Notes: generated by a model from the sequence alone, not told the origin. Positions 24,806 through 34,661 are shown, counted from the stretch's first letter. The stretch: DNA of 64,000 nt from Paenibacillus tengchongensis (GCF_008973665.1 NZ_WACP01000001.1:124001-188000), one strand, 5' to 3'. Made by a program: numbers and translations.

Positions 24806-26038
24806 TTATCTTACGTTTTGCTCATATACGTCAAGTGCCGCCTGAACGCCGAGCCCGCAGGAGAGCTTAAAGCCCTGGCGCAGCAGCACTGCTTCCAGGG
24901 CGCCGAGCAGCCGCAGCACATTGTTCTCCCGGCAGCTGAAGCCCATCGTGCCGATGCGCCAGATCATCCCTTTGAGCGGACCGAAGGAGCTGGCGATTTC
25001 GATGCCGAAGTGCTGCAGCAGCATCGTCCGCACCGCTTCCCCGTCAATTCCCTCCGGAATCAGCACGCAGGTGACCACCGTCAGCTTGCTGTCCGGATCA
25101 CCGTAAAGCTCAAGCCCCATAGCCGCAAGTCCGGCCGTCAGCGCCCGTTCGTGCAGCGCATGCCTGGCGTGGCGCTCCTCCAGCCCTTCCTCCAGCACGA
25201 GCCGCAGACCCTCACGCAGCGCATACAGCATGGAGGTCATCTCGGTATGGTGGTTAAGCCGCTGCGGACTCCAGTAGTCCTGGAGCATCCCGAGATCGAA
25301 ATAGTTGCTGCGCACCGCAGGCAGCTCAAGCTCTGCGCCCGCCGCGGTCCGCAGCCCGCGCTCCACCTGCTTGCGCTTCAGCAGCTTGGCTTCAGCGCGG
25401 TCATTGTAAGTGACCGGTGCCATTCCGGACGGAATGGAGAGGCATTTCTGGGTGCCGCCAACCACCGCATCCAGCATCCAGGCATCCGTCTCTACCGGCA
25501 CGCCGCCGATGGTCGCCACGGCATCGACAATCAGCAGGGCGCCTGCGTCGCGGCAAGCCGGGCCAATCTCCGCGAGCGGCTGAACCCGGCCTGTGGAGGT
25601 CTCGCCATGGACAATGGCCACCACATCGGGCTGTATGCTCCGGATTGCCGCAATCACCTCGGCAGGGTCAAAGACGCTGCCCCACGCCGTCTCGATAGTG
25701 AACACCTCTGCCCCGCAGCGTTCGGCAATCTCATGCAATAAATGGCCGAAGCGGCCAAAGACCGGAATCAGCACCCTGTCTCCGGGGGCGATCAGGCTGA
25801 CCATCACCGCTTCGATGCCCGAGCGCGAGGTTCCATCAACCGGATACGCCCACTCATTGTCCGTCACGAACAGCTTGCGCAGCATCCCCATGGTTTCGTT
25901 CATAATATCGGTGAATTCGGGGTCAAACTGGCCCAGCACCGGAAACGACATCGCCCGCAGCACACGCGGATCAACCTCCACCGGCCCCGGGGTCATAATA
26001 CACCGCAGTGACGGCGCCAAATCTTCGTACCGCTTCAT
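24806..26038 (-). CDS. pucG: (S)-ureidoglycine-glyoxylate aminotransferase PucG
   Basis: A 410-residue class V PLP aminotransferase. MTPGPVEVDPRVLRAMS begins the fold, PVDGTSRSGIEAVM and HGETSTGRV lie in the cofactor site, and the PLP lysine is in GGTQKCLSIPSGMAPVTYN. Relatives are alanine- or serine-glyoxylate transaminases; B. subtilis PucG transfers the amino group of (S)-ureidoglycine to glyoxylate, giving oxalurate and glycine. The position immediately after pucF, whose product decays to ureidoglycine, supports the PucG assignment. The gene starts 28 bases after pucF. Confidence 0.9.
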   Translation of the reverse strand: MKRYEDLAPSLRCIMTPGPVEVDPRVLRAMSFPVLGQFDPEFTDIMNETMGMLRKLFVTDNEWAYPVDGTSRSGIEAVMVSLIAPGDRVLIPVFGRFGHLLHEIAERCGAEVFTIETAWGSVFDPAEVIAAIRSIQPDVVAIVHGETSTGRVQPLAEIGPACRDAGALLIVDAVATIGGVPVETDAWMLDAVVGGTQKCLSIPSGMAPVTYNDRAEAKLLKRKQVERGLRTAAGAELELPAVRSNYFDLGMLQDYWSPQRLNHHTEMTSMLYALREGLRLVLEEGLEERHARHALHERALTAGLAAMGLELYGDPDSKLTVVTCVLIPEGIDGEAVRTMLLQHFGIEIASSFGPLKGMIWRIGTMGFSCRENNVLRLLGALEAVLLRQGFKLSCGLGVQAALDVYEQNVR

Positions 26039-26066
26039 GGAATCATCTCTCCCTACAGATTCAGTT

Positions 26067-27305
26067 CTACAGATAAGCCAGTTCGTATAATAGCGCAGTC
26101 AAAAGATTCAGCCCGGCCGCCAGCTCTTCGGGTGAGCTGTACTCCTCCGGAGCATGGCTGATGCCGCCCCGGCTCGGCACGAAGATCATCGCCGCCGGGC
26201 AGCGCGGCGCGAAGAGCTGGGCATCATGGCCCGCACCGCTGACCATGCGCCTGTGCGTAAGGCCCTGCTCCACGCAGAGCCGCTCCAGGCGGCCCGCAAG
26301 CTCAGGGTCCATCGGCGCCGGAGCCGTGGCCAGCGTCTCCTCCAGCGCAAGCGTCAGCCCTCGCCGCCGGGCTACAGCAGCGAAGGCGTCCGCCGCCGCG
26401 CGGCAGAACCCTTCCAGGATACCGGCCTCGCTGTGCCGGATATCCAGGGTGAAGTGCACTTCGCCCGGGATGACATTCGGCGTCCCCGGATAAGCCTCCA
26501 GCCGGCCGGCCGTGGCGACCAGCGGATCACCCGCATCCTGCGCGGCGCGCTCCAGCCACAGCAGCATTTCCGCCGCGCCGGCAAGCGCATCGCGCCGCAG
26601 GCCCATCGGCGTTGTACCGGCATGGCCCGCCGCCCCGCCGATGCGGGCGGTATACCGCCGCTGCCCGGCGATGGCCTGCACGACGCCGATCTGCAGTGCT
26701 GCCTGCTCCAGCACAAGGCCCTGCTCGATGTGCAGCTCCACATAGGCACCGATATCCCCGCGCAGGGCAGCGGCTCCGGATGCGGGATACCCGCAGGCGG
26801 CCATGGCCTCCCGCAGCGTAATCCCTTCAAGGTCGGTGCAGTCTGCCGCGCCGCCGCCGCTGTAAAGGCCGGTGACATGCCCCGAGCCCCAGAAGGTCAC
26901 CGGGAAGCGGCTGCCCTCCTCCTCGCAGAAGGAGACGGCTTCAAGGGTACGACGCGGCGGGCCGAAGGTGTCCCGCAGATACCCCAGCGCAGTGACCGCA
27001 GCAGCCACCCCGTAGGCGCCGTCATATTTGCCGCCATGCACGACCGTATCGATATGCGAGCCGGTCAGGATTACTTTATCATGTCCGCCTGTGCCGGATA
27101 ACCTGCCGAATACATTTCCGACTGCGTCCGTTCTCGTCTCGAGCCCGGCCCCCAGCATTTTCTCCTGCAGAAAATGCTGGGCCCCGCTCCACTCCGGCGT
27201 ATACAGCAGCCGGGTAACCCCCGGCCCTGGGGCGCTGAAGGCCGCCAGTTCCTCCAGCAGCCGGAGCATTTCTCCCGCCGGGGCCTGCAGCTTCACCTGG
27301 CTCAT
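26067..27305 (-). CDS. pucF: Allantoate amidohydrolase PucF
   Basis: A 412-residue M20-type metallo-amidohydrolase, the same length as B. subtilis PucF. GSHIDTVVHGGKYDGAYG holds the metal His and Asp, followed by the EEEGSRFP motif and the GSGHVTG phrase. It hydrolyses allantoate with release of ammonia and carbon dioxide to give ureidoglycine. Its ATG (27305-27303) overlaps the TGA of pucH in an ATGA junction, so translation is coupled; an upstream in-frame start at 27338 would overlap pucH by 37 bases and is not needed. The C terminus keeps FVPSRGGISHAPEEYS, with the last metal-site His. Confidence 0.92.
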   Translation of the reverse strand: MSQVKLQAPAGEMLRLLEELAAFSAPGPGVTRLLYTPEWSGAQHFLQEKMLGAGLETRTDAVGNVFGRLSGTGGHDKVILTGSHIDTVVHGGKYDGAYGVAAAVTALGYLRDTFGPPRRTLEAVSFCEEEGSRFPVTFWGSGHVTGLYSGGGAADCTDLEGITLREAMAACGYPASGAAALRGDIGAYVELHIEQGLVLEQAALQIGVVQAIAGQRRYTARIGGAAGHAGTTPMGLRRDALAGAAEMLLWLERAAQDAGDPLVATAGRLEAYPGTPNVIPGEVHFTLDIRHSEAGILEGFCRAAADAFAAVARRRGLTLALEETLATAPAPMDPELAGRLERLCVEQGLTHRRMVSGAGHDAQLFAPRCPAAMIFVPSRGGISHAPEEYSSPEELAAGLNLLTALLYELAYL

Positions 27306-28696
27306 AATGCCGGCTGCCCTTCCCGCAGCTTCAGCCATTGGCCGCCGCCGCCGTCGAGAATGCCGTCGTCTGCGGTATAGACCATTCTGCCGCGGCTGAT
27401 TGTAGCCGTTACCTTGCAGGATAAGGTAAGGCCGGTATAAGGGCTATGCTTGTGGCGGTACAGCAGGTCCTCTGCCTGCAAGGTATAGGACAAATCCGGA
27501 TGAAGCAGCACCAGATCGGCATCCAGTCCCGGTGCAATCGCGCCCTTGCGCTGATCCAGCCCGAAGCGCCGCGCAGGCTGCTCCGCGAGCAGCGCCGCGA
27601 TCCGGGTAACCGGAAGCCCCCGCTTATGGACCCCCTCGTGGAACATCAGCTCCAGGCTGCTCTGCGCACCGGAGATACCTCCCCAGGCCTCCATGAAGCT
27701 GAGGCCGTCCGCCAGCTTCAGCTCGCCCGGGCACGGGGAGTGGTCGGAAGCGACGAAGTCGATTTTCCCTTCCGCCAGAACCTCCCACAGCTTCTCCTGC
27801 TCCTCCTGGCTGCGCAGCGGAGGGGCGCACTTGGCCACCGGCCCCAGCTCGGCCATGCTGTCCTCGGTCAGCAGCAGGTAATGCGGGCAGGTCTCGGCCG
27901 TCACATCCAGTCCGCGCTGCTTGGCGGCATGAATCCGCTCAATCGCCGCCGCCGTGCTGATATGCACGAAATGCAGCCGGCAGCCGGTCCGCTCGGCATA
28001 AAGCAGCGCCCGGTCTACCGCCTCAAGCTCAGCCTCCGGCGGACGGGCAGCGGCGAAATCCCGTGCAGCGTTCTTCCCGCTGCGCACCGCTTCAGCCGAA
28101 AGCGCGGCTGTCATCTCCTCGCTCTCCGCATGCAATGCAAGAATCCCGCCGAAGGAGGCAATCTTTTTCATCCCCTGATACAGGGTATCGTCATCCACTT
28201 CCCGGAAGCGCCCCTCTCCTTCCCCGCCCGGATTGGAGATGAAGGCTTTGAAGCCGATGACGCCGGAGGCCGCCAGGGCTTCCAGTTCGTCCAGATTGCC
28301 GGGGACAAGACCGCCCCACAGCGTATAATCCACGGCGGATTGGCCGGAGGCCGCAGCGAGCTTGCGTTCCAGCGCCGTACGGTTGACTGTCGGCGGATTC
28401 CCGTTCAGCGGCATATCCGCATAACAGGTGCACCCTCCGGCCGCAAGCGCGGCCGAGCCGCTGCGGAAGCCTTCCCAATGGCCGAATGCCGGTTCATTGA
28501 AGTGCACATGCATATCGATCATGCCCGGCAGCACATAATGTCCGGCCGCATCAATCACGCGGTCTGCCCCTTCTTCCGGAAGCGATGGCGCTAGTGCGGT
28601 AATAACGCCGTTGCGCACGCCGATGTCGAGTCTCCGCACCTCTCCGGGCAGGACGACGTCCCCATTTTTGACAATAAGCTCGAAGGATTCCTTCAT
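27302..28696 (-). CDS. pucH: Allantoinase PucH
   Basis: A 464-residue cyclic amidohydrolase converting (S)-allantoin to allantoate. The metal site includes DMHVHFNEP (HxH), the carboxylated lysine in GFKAFISNPG, His in LHAESEE, His in FVHIST, and Asp in SDHSP. The sequence resembles dihydroorotases and hydantoinases, but the operon position between pucM and pucF and the SDHSPCP context fix it as allantoinase. Its stop overlaps the pucF start. It begins 73 bases after the pucM stop. Confidence 0.93.
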   Translation of the reverse strand: MKESFELIVKNGDVVLPGEVRRLDIGVRNGVITALAPSLPEEGADRVIDAAGHYVLPGMIDMHVHFNEPAFGHWEGFRSGSAALAAGGCTCYADMPLNGNPPTVNRTALERKLAAASGQSAVDYTLWGGLVPGNLDELEALAASGVIGFKAFISNPGGEGEGRFREVDDDTLYQGMKKIASFGGILALHAESEEMTAALSAEAVRSGKNAARDFAAARPPEAELEAVDRALLYAERTGCRLHFVHISTAAAIERIHAAKQRGLDVTAETCPHYLLLTEDSMAELGPVAKCAPPLRSQEEQEKLWEVLAEGKIDFVASDHSPCPGELKLADGLSFMEAWGGISGAQSSLELMFHEGVHKRGLPVTRIAALLAEQPARRFGLDQRKGAIAPGLDADLVLLHPDLSYTLQAEDLLYRHKHSPYTGLTLSCKVTATISRGRMVYTADDGILDGGGGQWLKLREGQPAL

Positions 28697-28769
28697 GATC
28701 CGCCACCCCCGCTTTCCGAATAGGTTAAGTTCTCATTCCGTCATACAGCTCTTGATTTGCCGCCATGCA

Positions 28770-29135
28770 CTAACTGCCGCGGTACGTGCTGTACCCTCCC
28801 GGAGCTACCAGCAGCGGCACATGATAATGGGCTCCGGGGTCTGTAATCCGGAAACGGATCGGAATGTCTTCGAGAAACGCCTCTCCGTCTGCTCCTGCTG
28901 CACCGCCGCCGCTTGTGCGGAAATAATTCCCCGCGTGAAACAGCAGCTCATATTTTCCGGTTGCGAACTCCGCACCCTCCAGCAGCGGGCGGTCCAGCCT
29001 GCCGTCACTGTTGGTGACAGCCTCACGGAGCAGCAGGCTTGCCGAGCCGCTCATTTTCCATAATTGAACCCTCATTCCCGCTGCGGGTACGCCCCGCGAC
29101 AGGTCCAGCACATGGGTAGTCAGCTGTCCGCTCAT
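28770..29135 (-). CDS. pucM: 5-hydroxyisourate hydrolase PucM (transthyretin-like)
   Basis: A 121-residue transthyretin-like protein. LTTHVLDLSRGVPA is the family N terminus with the catalytic His, and HYHVPLLVAPGGYSTYRGS ends in the YRGS signature that separates HIU hydrolases from true transthyretins. It hydrolyses 5-hydroxyisourate, the product of urate oxidation, to OHCU. It lies between the OHCU decarboxylase gene (122-base gap) and pucH. The gap contains no remnant of a uricase. Confidence 0.93.
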   Translation of the reverse strand: MSGQLTTHVLDLSRGVPAAGMRVQLWKMSGSASLLLREAVTNSDGRLDRPLLEGAEFATGKYELLFHAGNYFRTSGGGAAGADGEAFLEDIPIRFRITDPGAHYHVPLLVAPGGYSTYRGS

Positions 29136-29257
29136 AGCCGGCCCCCTCCTGTATGCCGTACATGAGTAACTCCGGTTCTCCGCACTGTCATCACCGGCAC
29201 CTCCGTTCTTTTTAACAAGTTATAATGAAGTCAGCAGTGTTAAATGAAAATGCGCCG

Positions 29258-29776
29258 CTAGTGTTCTGTTATCAGGTCGAGCAACCGGAACCGGGTGATT
29301 CGGCCGATTTCGGCCAGCGCCTGCTCCCGCTCTTCTGCGTAAGAGTGTTTCACCCTGTCCCCGATGGCAGCGATAATATCGTCCTTGTTCTTGCCGCGGA
29401 CGGCCAGGATGAAGGGAAAGCCGAATTTCTGCATATACTGCGCATTCATCTCCGTCAGATGGGCGAATTCCTCAGGAGTCAGCCGGTTCAGTCCGGCCCC
29501 CGTCTGCTCCGCCGCCGACAGCGGCGTTACCTGCATCCGTGTGGCCAGATCGGGATGCGCCCGCAGCAGCTCTGTGATCTTGCTCTCCTCCGCGCCGCGC
29601 GCCGTATCCAGCATCAGGCGGTGCAGTTCCTCCACCGAGCCTGCAGGCAGCAGTGCGTATGCGCCTCTGGCCACCCATGGCGAATGTTCAAAAATTCCGC
29701 CGAGCGCCTCCGTGAACTCTTCCTCGTCCATCGCGTTAATTTCGTTTAGCGCAATGGTGTGTGTCTGTGCCGTCAT
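29258..29776 (-). CDS. pucL: OHCU decarboxylase (N-terminal half of PucL only)
   Basis: A 172-residue protein equal to the N-terminal OHCU decarboxylase domain of B. subtilis PucL. Signs are INAMDEEEFTEALGGIFEHS, the PWVAR phrase, AHPDLA and the GFPFILAVRGK stretch. It converts 2-oxo-4-hydroxy-4-carboxy-5-ureidoimidazoline to (S)-allantoin. In B. subtilis this domain is fused to uricase; here the frame stops and no uricase follows. Its ATG overlaps the stop of pucE (ATGA). The product is a normal stand-alone decarboxylase by length. Confidence 0.9.
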   Translation of the reverse strand: MTAQTHTIALNEINAMDEEEFTEALGGIFEHSPWVARGAYALLPAGSVEELHRLMLDTARGAEESKITELLRAHPDLATRMQVTPLSAAEQTGAGLNRLTPEEFAHLTEMNAQYMQKFGFPFILAVRGKNKDDIIAAIGDRVKHSYAEEREQALAEIGRITRFRLLDLITEH

Positions 29777-30303
29777 GGCGACACCCCGCTTTCAATGGCT
29801 TTGTGTACGGCACGCAGGATCCCTCCGTATCCGGTGCAGCGGCAGATATTTCCTGACATCGCTTCTTCAATGTCTGACTGGCTCGGCTGCGGATTCGACT
29901 GCAGCATGCCTACCACCGAGATGACCATCCCCGGTGTGCAGTAACCGCACTGGAAGCCGCCCTCCTCCAGAAAAGCGCGCTGGACCGGATGCAGCTCCGC
30001 TGCGCTTAGCCCTTCAATGGTTGTAATCTCTGCATCTTCACATTGGTAAGCCATGGTGAGGCAGGAGTTAACGGGCCGGCCGTCCAGCAGCACCATGCAG
30101 GCGCCGCAGCGGCCGATTTCGCAGGAGCGTTTGGTCCCCGTCAGCTCCAGATCGTCGCGCAGTATGCTGAGCAGGCGGCGTCCCGGAGGAATCTCCAGCG
30201 ACAGCTCTTCGCCGTTTACGGTGCAGTTCAAGATATAAGCGGCCTCCGGATTGCCGGTGCCTGCCGTTTCGTCCGTTTCTTGCAGCCAGTAGTTATCCGG
30301 CAT
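29773..30303 (-). CDS. pucE: Xanthine dehydrogenase iron-sulfur subunit PucE
   Basis: A 176-residue small subunit of the molybdenum hydroxylase family. Two [2Fe-2S] clusters can be read: CEIGRCGACMVLLDGRPVNSC for the ferredoxin-like domain (the first Cys of this set included) and CGYCTPGMV...NICRCTGY for the helical domain. It passes electrons from the molybdenum centre in PucD to FAD in PucC. The start overlaps the end of pucD by 11 bases and its stop overlaps the pucL start, so pucD-pucE-pucL are translationally coupled. Confidence 0.94.
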   Translation of the reverse strand: MPDNYWLQETDETAGTGNPEAAYILNCTVNGEELSLEIPPGRRLLSILRDDLELTGTKRSCEIGRCGACMVLLDGRPVNSCLTMAYQCEDAEITTIEGLSAAELHPVQRAFLEEGGFQCGYCTPGMVISVVGMLQSNPQPSQSDIEEAMSGNICRCTGYGGILRAVHKAIESGVSP

Positions 30304-32614
30304 AGCTATTCACCGCCTTCTGTGTAGTAAAAAGCGTCTCCTGCAGCAGTTCCGGTTCGACCGGCAGCTTGTTGACCCGTTTACGCACCGCCTGGAAAAT
30401 CGCGGCGGCCACGGCCGGCGCCAGGTGAACCGAGCCGATCTCCCCGATGCCGCGGGGGCCGTACGTATCATGCTCCGGCAGATCCTCAATCGCCTCCACC
30501 TGGATGCGGCCGTTCATATCAATGATCGTGGGCACCAGATAGGTGTCCATGTTCTTGGTAACATAGGCGCCCCCCGCCATTACGGCATCCTCTGACAGCG
30601 TAAATCCTACAGCCATGCTGCTGCCGCCTTCAATCTGCCCTAGGTAGCCTTGGGGATTGGCGACCGGTCCGGCGGCAACAACATGGTACTGGTCGGTGAT
30701 GCGGACCCGCCCGGTAAGCAGATTCAGCTCCACCCGGACAGCGATGGCGGAATAGGTGTAGAGGAAATGCGCGCCCACTCTCGGCTGCGGCGTCGTCGGG
30801 TAATGAAACACCGTCTGGCACACCAGCGGCTCTTTCAGTCCGCGCGCCAGCTCCGTATAGGAAATGAGCAGGCCGCCTTCACGCCGCCATACGCCGCCGG
30901 GTCCGAGCTGCAAATTCCCGGCCGGCTCCCCTGCAGAAGAGGCAGCTTTCTCCAGCAGCTCCGCCGTGAACTCCGGCCGCAGCCGCTGCAGCGCCATCCA
31001 CATCATGCTGGTCGAGCGCGATGCGGTGCTTGAGCCGCTGTCCGGCACGACATCGGTGTCGCCGATGATGATGCGCAGATCGTCTGCGGCGAAGCCGAAC
31101 TGCTCGACCAGCATCTGCTCCATCGTGGCGATCAGCCCCTGGCCGAACTCTTCGTACCCGAAGACCGCTTCAATCTTGCCGTCCAGCGCCAGCACGAGCC
31201 GCCCGCCGGCCGGATCGGGAATGCCGTAGCCGAGCCCCGCGCCATGCATGGCCAATGCCGCGCCGGTGCCGGTGACAATCCACGGGGGCCGCTTCTCCTC
31301 CGCCCGTTTGCCGTTATCCTCTGCCGCTGTCTCAGGCACTTCGGCAGTCTCCGGCGCCCGCAGCAGCGCAGATGCTTTCAGCGCCTCCCAGACCTGGACC
31401 GCGCCATGAGTCTGGGCAATGGGCTGGCCCAGCGGACCGGGGTCGCCGTACTGCCGCAGATTGCGGCGGCGCAGCTCCCACGGGTCCAGGCCCAGCCGTT
31501 CGGCCAGGCGGTCGACCTGCCCTTCCAGGGCGAAGATCGCCTGGTTGCCGCCGAAGCCGCGGAACTCGCCGGATACGCCGTTGTTGGTGTAAACGGCGAA
31601 GCCCTCCACCTCCACATGGGGAATGCGGTAAGGGCCGACGACATGCTCGGTGGCGAAATTCAGCACCTCGGCCCCCAGTGTGGCGTAGGCGCCGGTATCG
31701 GAAATAATCCGCACCTTGTGGGCCACTAGATTCCCCTCACGATCGCAGCCCGTCTTCATCGTGATCTTCATCGGATGACGCTTCAGCCCGGCGCGCACCG
31801 ATTCATAGCGGGAGTTGTGCAGCCGCACCGGCTTGCGCGTCCGCAGGGCCAGCAGCGCCCCGTAGGGCTGCACATTCAGCTCATCCTTGCCGCCGAAGGA
31901 ACCGCCGATAGGACTGGAGACGACACGGATATCCTCCTCGGGCAGCGCCAGAATGCGCGAGAGCTGCCGGCGGTCCATCAGCCCGTGCTGGGTAGCCGAA
32001 TAAACAGTGAGCCGGCCGTTGTCTTCCGGGATGAAGAGACCGCCTTCCGTTTCCATATAGGTATGCATCTGGCGGGGGGTGAAGTAAGTCTCCTCCACCA
32101 CATGGGCGCATTCCCGGAAAGCCGGTTCCGGCTCCCCGCGCCGGTATTCGGTATGATGCAGCACGTTACCTTCCTCATGCAGCAGCACCGCTTCCGGCTT
32201 CATAGCCTCCTCCGCATCCTCCAGCAGCGGCAGTGTTTCATATTCCACCCTGATCAGCGACAAAGCATATTCGGCTTCGGCATCGCTCTCCGCAGCGATG
32301 GCGGCGATGGCATCCCCGGTATAACGCACACGGTCGCTGCAGAACACCGGCTGATGCGGCAGGGCGATGCCGAAGCCGTTCAGGCCCGGCACATCCTTAT
32401 GGGTGATCACGGCATGCACGCCCGGCGCCGCCAGCGCCGCCGTGGTATCGATGGACAGAATGCGGGCATGGGCCTGCTGAGCGCGCAGCACCCGTCCGGT
32501 CAGCATTCCTTCGGCGGACATGTCGGTTAAATACTGCAGCCTGCCGGATACTTTATCCTGCCCGTCGGGCCGTACCCGCCAGCGGCTGCCGCTCGATTCC
32601 TTGTTCAGCAGCAT
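30293..32614 (-). CDS. pucD: Xanthine dehydrogenase molybdenum-binding subunit PucD
   Basis: A 773-residue large subunit that oxidises hypoxanthine and xanthine to urate at a molybdopterin site. The N-terminal domain begins RVRPDGQDKVSGRLQYLTDM; cofactor-binding phrases include GGSFGGKDE, FRGFGGNQAIFALE and, near the C terminus, GPRGIGEIGSVHLAPAVAAA, whose Glu is the catalytic base position. The ATG at 32614 has a G-rich ribosome site (AGGGGTGGGGG). A 196-base gap separates it from pucC upstream, in which no clear gene was found. Confidence 0.93.
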   Translation of the reverse strand: MLLNKESSGSRWRVRPDGQDKVSGRLQYLTDMSAEGMLTGRVLRAQQAHARILSIDTTAALAAPGVHAVITHKDVPGLNGFGIALPHQPVFCSDRVRYTGDAIAAIAAESDAEAEYALSLIRVEYETLPLLEDAEEAMKPEAVLLHEEGNVLHHTEYRRGEPEPAFRECAHVVEETYFTPRQMHTYMETEGGLFIPEDNGRLTVYSATQHGLMDRRQLSRILALPEEDIRVVSSPIGGSFGGKDELNVQPYGALLALRTRKPVRLHNSRYESVRAGLKRHPMKITMKTGCDREGNLVAHKVRIISDTGAYATLGAEVLNFATEHVVGPYRIPHVEVEGFAVYTNNGVSGEFRGFGGNQAIFALEGQVDRLAERLGLDPWELRRRNLRQYGDPGPLGQPIAQTHGAVQVWEALKASALLRAPETAEVPETAAEDNGKRAEEKRPPWIVTGTGAALAMHGAGLGYGIPDPAGGRLVLALDGKIEAVFGYEEFGQGLIATMEQMLVEQFGFAADDLRIIIGDTDVVPDSGSSTASRSTSMMWMALQRLRPEFTAELLEKAASSAGEPAGNLQLGPGGVWRREGGLLISYTELARGLKEPLVCQTVFHYPTTPQPRVGAHFLYTYSAIAVRVELNLLTGRVRITDQYHVVAAGPVANPQGYLGQIEGGSSMAVGFTLSEDAVMAGGAYVTKNMDTYLVPTIIDMNGRIQVEAIEDLPEHDTYGPRGIGEIGSVHLAPAVAAAIFQAVRKRVNKLPVEPELLQETLFTTQKAVNSYAG

Positions 32615-32810
32615 GAACCCCCACCCCTATTCCGCTAAATTTTTTGATAATAAGAATTGAAGTAATTCCGGATAAAAAAATCCACTCCTTGTATTCACCC
32701 ATCTCCTTCTCTCTGCGCTCCCCTGAATGCCTCTGCCGGTTGGATGTTCGAACTACTTGGAATGGACATTTGTACATCATGAACTTGGATGCGTAACCTA
32801 AATCTATGAA

Positions 32811-33710
32811 TTACTCTGACTCCAGAAGCCTCCACAGCTCGGCAGCTATCAGGTTGCCTGCGGTTTTCTGCTTATATGCTTCCGAGGCGAACGGATCATC
32901 ATAGCTGGCAAAACCGCTCTCCACCGCCTCATAGACGGCACCCAGCAGGCCGTGCGTCAGCTCCGCGTCCTCGAGGAGCGCTTCGGCGGCCGCAAGACGC
33001 TGCGGCCGGCCCGAGCCGCCGCCGGCGGCAAGCCGTACACCGCGCAGTGTCCGCGACCCGGCGTCCCAATCGGCCGCGAGCGCTGCAGTGACCAGCGATG
33101 CGGTGAAAGCTTCCCGCCGGCCCACCTTGCGGCAGATCGCCAGACGGGCGCCGCCCGTCTCACGCCGGGGCAGCCGGATGCCGGCTACAAGCTCCCCCGG
33201 CGGCACGGACCCGCTCCAGCGCCGCTCCAGCCACGCTTCCACAGGCTGCACGCTTAAGAACTCACCGTCATAGACGGCAATCTCGGCATCGTGCACCAGC
33301 AGCGCCGGCAGCATATCGCCGTACCCGGAGGCGATGTTCCCGCCGAGCGTAGCCAGATTGCGCACCGCCGGCGCGGCAATCTGGCGGGCAGCTTCTGCGG
33401 CCGCCGGGCCGGCGGAGGCGAGAGCGCTGCTGCTCCGGCATGCGGCAAGTGTAACAAGCGAGCCTGCGGTGAGATAACCCTCCGCCTCTATCATGTCACC
33501 CATACCGGCAATCTTCCGCAGGTCAATCAGCACCTGCGGCACGGCGGCCGTTCCGGCCTCCCACTGCGTCCGCAGCAGCGTTCCCCCCGAGACATAAACC
33601 GCCCGGTCTCCGAGTCCGGACTTCAGCTCCCAGGCTTCGCGGAGACTGCGGGGCTGGCGCAGCGCCGGCGTGAATAACGGCCCATCCTGTATAGCTCCCA
33701 TCGTCTCCAT
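32811..33710 (-). CDS. pucC: Xanthine dehydrogenase FAD-binding subunit PucC
   Basis: A 299-residue medium subunit. The TLGGNIASGYG phrase is the FAD-binding loop of the family, preceded by IAAPAVRNLA, and the C-terminal CO_dehyd_flav_C-type domain follows. It accepts electrons from the PucE clusters and passes them to an external acceptor. It begins 21 bases after the transporter permease gene, which places it in the same transcript as the nucleoside transporter, and is followed by pucD after 196 bases. Confidence 0.92.
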   Translation of the reverse strand: METMGAIQDGPLFTPALRQPRSLREAWELKSGLGDRAVYVSGGTLLRTQWEAGTAAVPQVLIDLRKIAGMGDMIEAEGYLTAGSLVTLAACRSSSALASAGPAAAEAARQIAAPAVRNLATLGGNIASGYGDMLPALLVHDAEIAVYDGEFLSVQPVEAWLERRWSGSVPPGELVAGIRLPRRETGGARLAICRKVGRREAFTASLVTAALAADWDAGSRTLRGVRLAAGGGSGRPQRLAAAEALLEDAELTHGLLGAVYEAVESGFASYDDPFASEAYKQKTAGNLIAAELWRLLESE

Positions 33711-33731
33711 CCCCTTTCCCGTCTTCGTGCG

Positions 33732-34661
33732 TTAGAACCGCTGCTCGCGGATATACGGCGTTCCCAGCGACTCCGGCGTGCCCGAAGGCTTGTTGCGGTT
33801 GCGGTATCCCAGATACATCAGGACCAGAATCGTTACAATATAAGGAATCATTTTGAGAAAATACGACGGAATGGCGCTGCCCAGCAGCTGAATCCGGAAC
33901 CCGAGGGAATCCAGAGCGCCGAAGAAGTAAGCGCAGAACAAGGCGCGCAGCGGATTCCATCTGGCGAAGATCACCAGACCGACAGCAATCCAGCCGCGGC
34001 CAGCGGTCAGACCCTCGTTCCACGTTGGCGCATACGCAAGCACCATATCGGCGCCGGCCAGGCCGATCAGGGCGGCCCCCACCGTAACGTAGCTGTAGCG
34101 GATCGCCTGGACACGGATGCCCATAACGTCGGCGGTGGCGGGATTGTCGCCGACCGCCCGCAGGTGCAGCCCCCATGAAGTGTGGTGAATCAGCAGATGC
34201 AGTACCGCCACAAGCAGCAGGCTGAACCAGGTTAGATAATCCAGCCGTCCGAATATATCCCCGATCACCGGAATCGACTTCACCCAGCCGAGATCCAGCT
34301 TCGGAGAGGCGCCCGGGAGCGGCAAGCCGCTGATCGATTTGCCCAGATAAGCGCTCAGCCCGCTGCCGAACAGCGTCATCGCCAGTCCCGACATCGTCTG
34401 GTTGGCGCGCAGCGTAACGGTAAGAAAGGAGTGCACGATGCCGAGCAGCGCCGTAACGCCTATCGTCGCCAGCAGGGCCAGCACCAGGCTGCCGCTGCGG
34501 ATGTATACGAGGCATGTAGTAACTGCGCCCATCAGCATGAGCCCTTCCGCTCCAAGCTGGATAATGCCTGCACGCTCATTCAGAATGCCGCCCAGCGTAG
34601 CAAGCAGGAGCGGTGTTCCGGCGGAGATGGCGGCAATCAGTAACTGTGTAGTGAAATCCAT
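33732..34661 (-). CDS. Nucleoside/purine ABC transporter permease 2
   Basis: A 309-residue membrane permease of the BPD_transp_2 (sugar/nucleoside) type with about eight to nine hydrophobic segments. GGILNERAGIIQLGAEGLML is the family N-terminal phrase and AVGDNPATADVMGI the cytoplasmic coupling loop. It resembles NupQ of the B. subtilis guanosine importer NupNOPQ. With the other permease, the ATPase and the lipoprotein, it makes a complete importer; its place inside the puc cluster suggests purine nucleosides, bases or ureides as substrate. An AAGGGGG ribosome site lies about 11 bases upstream. Confidence 0.9.
   Translation of the reverse strand: MDFTTQLLIAAISAGTPLLLATLGGILNERAGIIQLGAEGLMLMGAVTTCLVYIRSGSLVLALLATIGVTALLGIVHSFLTVTLRANQTMSGLAMTLFGSGLSAYLGKSISGLPLPGASPKLDLGWVKSIPVIGDIFGRLDYLTWFSLLLVAVLHLLIHHTSWGLHLRAVGDNPATADVMGIRVQAIRYSYVTVGAALIGLAGADMVLAYAPTWNEGLTAGRGWIAVGLVIFARWNPLRALFCAYFFGALDSLGFRIQLLGSAIPSYFLKMIPYIVTILVLMYLGYRNRNKPSGTPESLGTPYIREQRF

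Noticed and set aside
32553-32780. Minus-strand ORF starting before pucD with a fair AGAAGGAG site
   Set aside because: It runs into pucD in another frame and codes for no recognisable protein.
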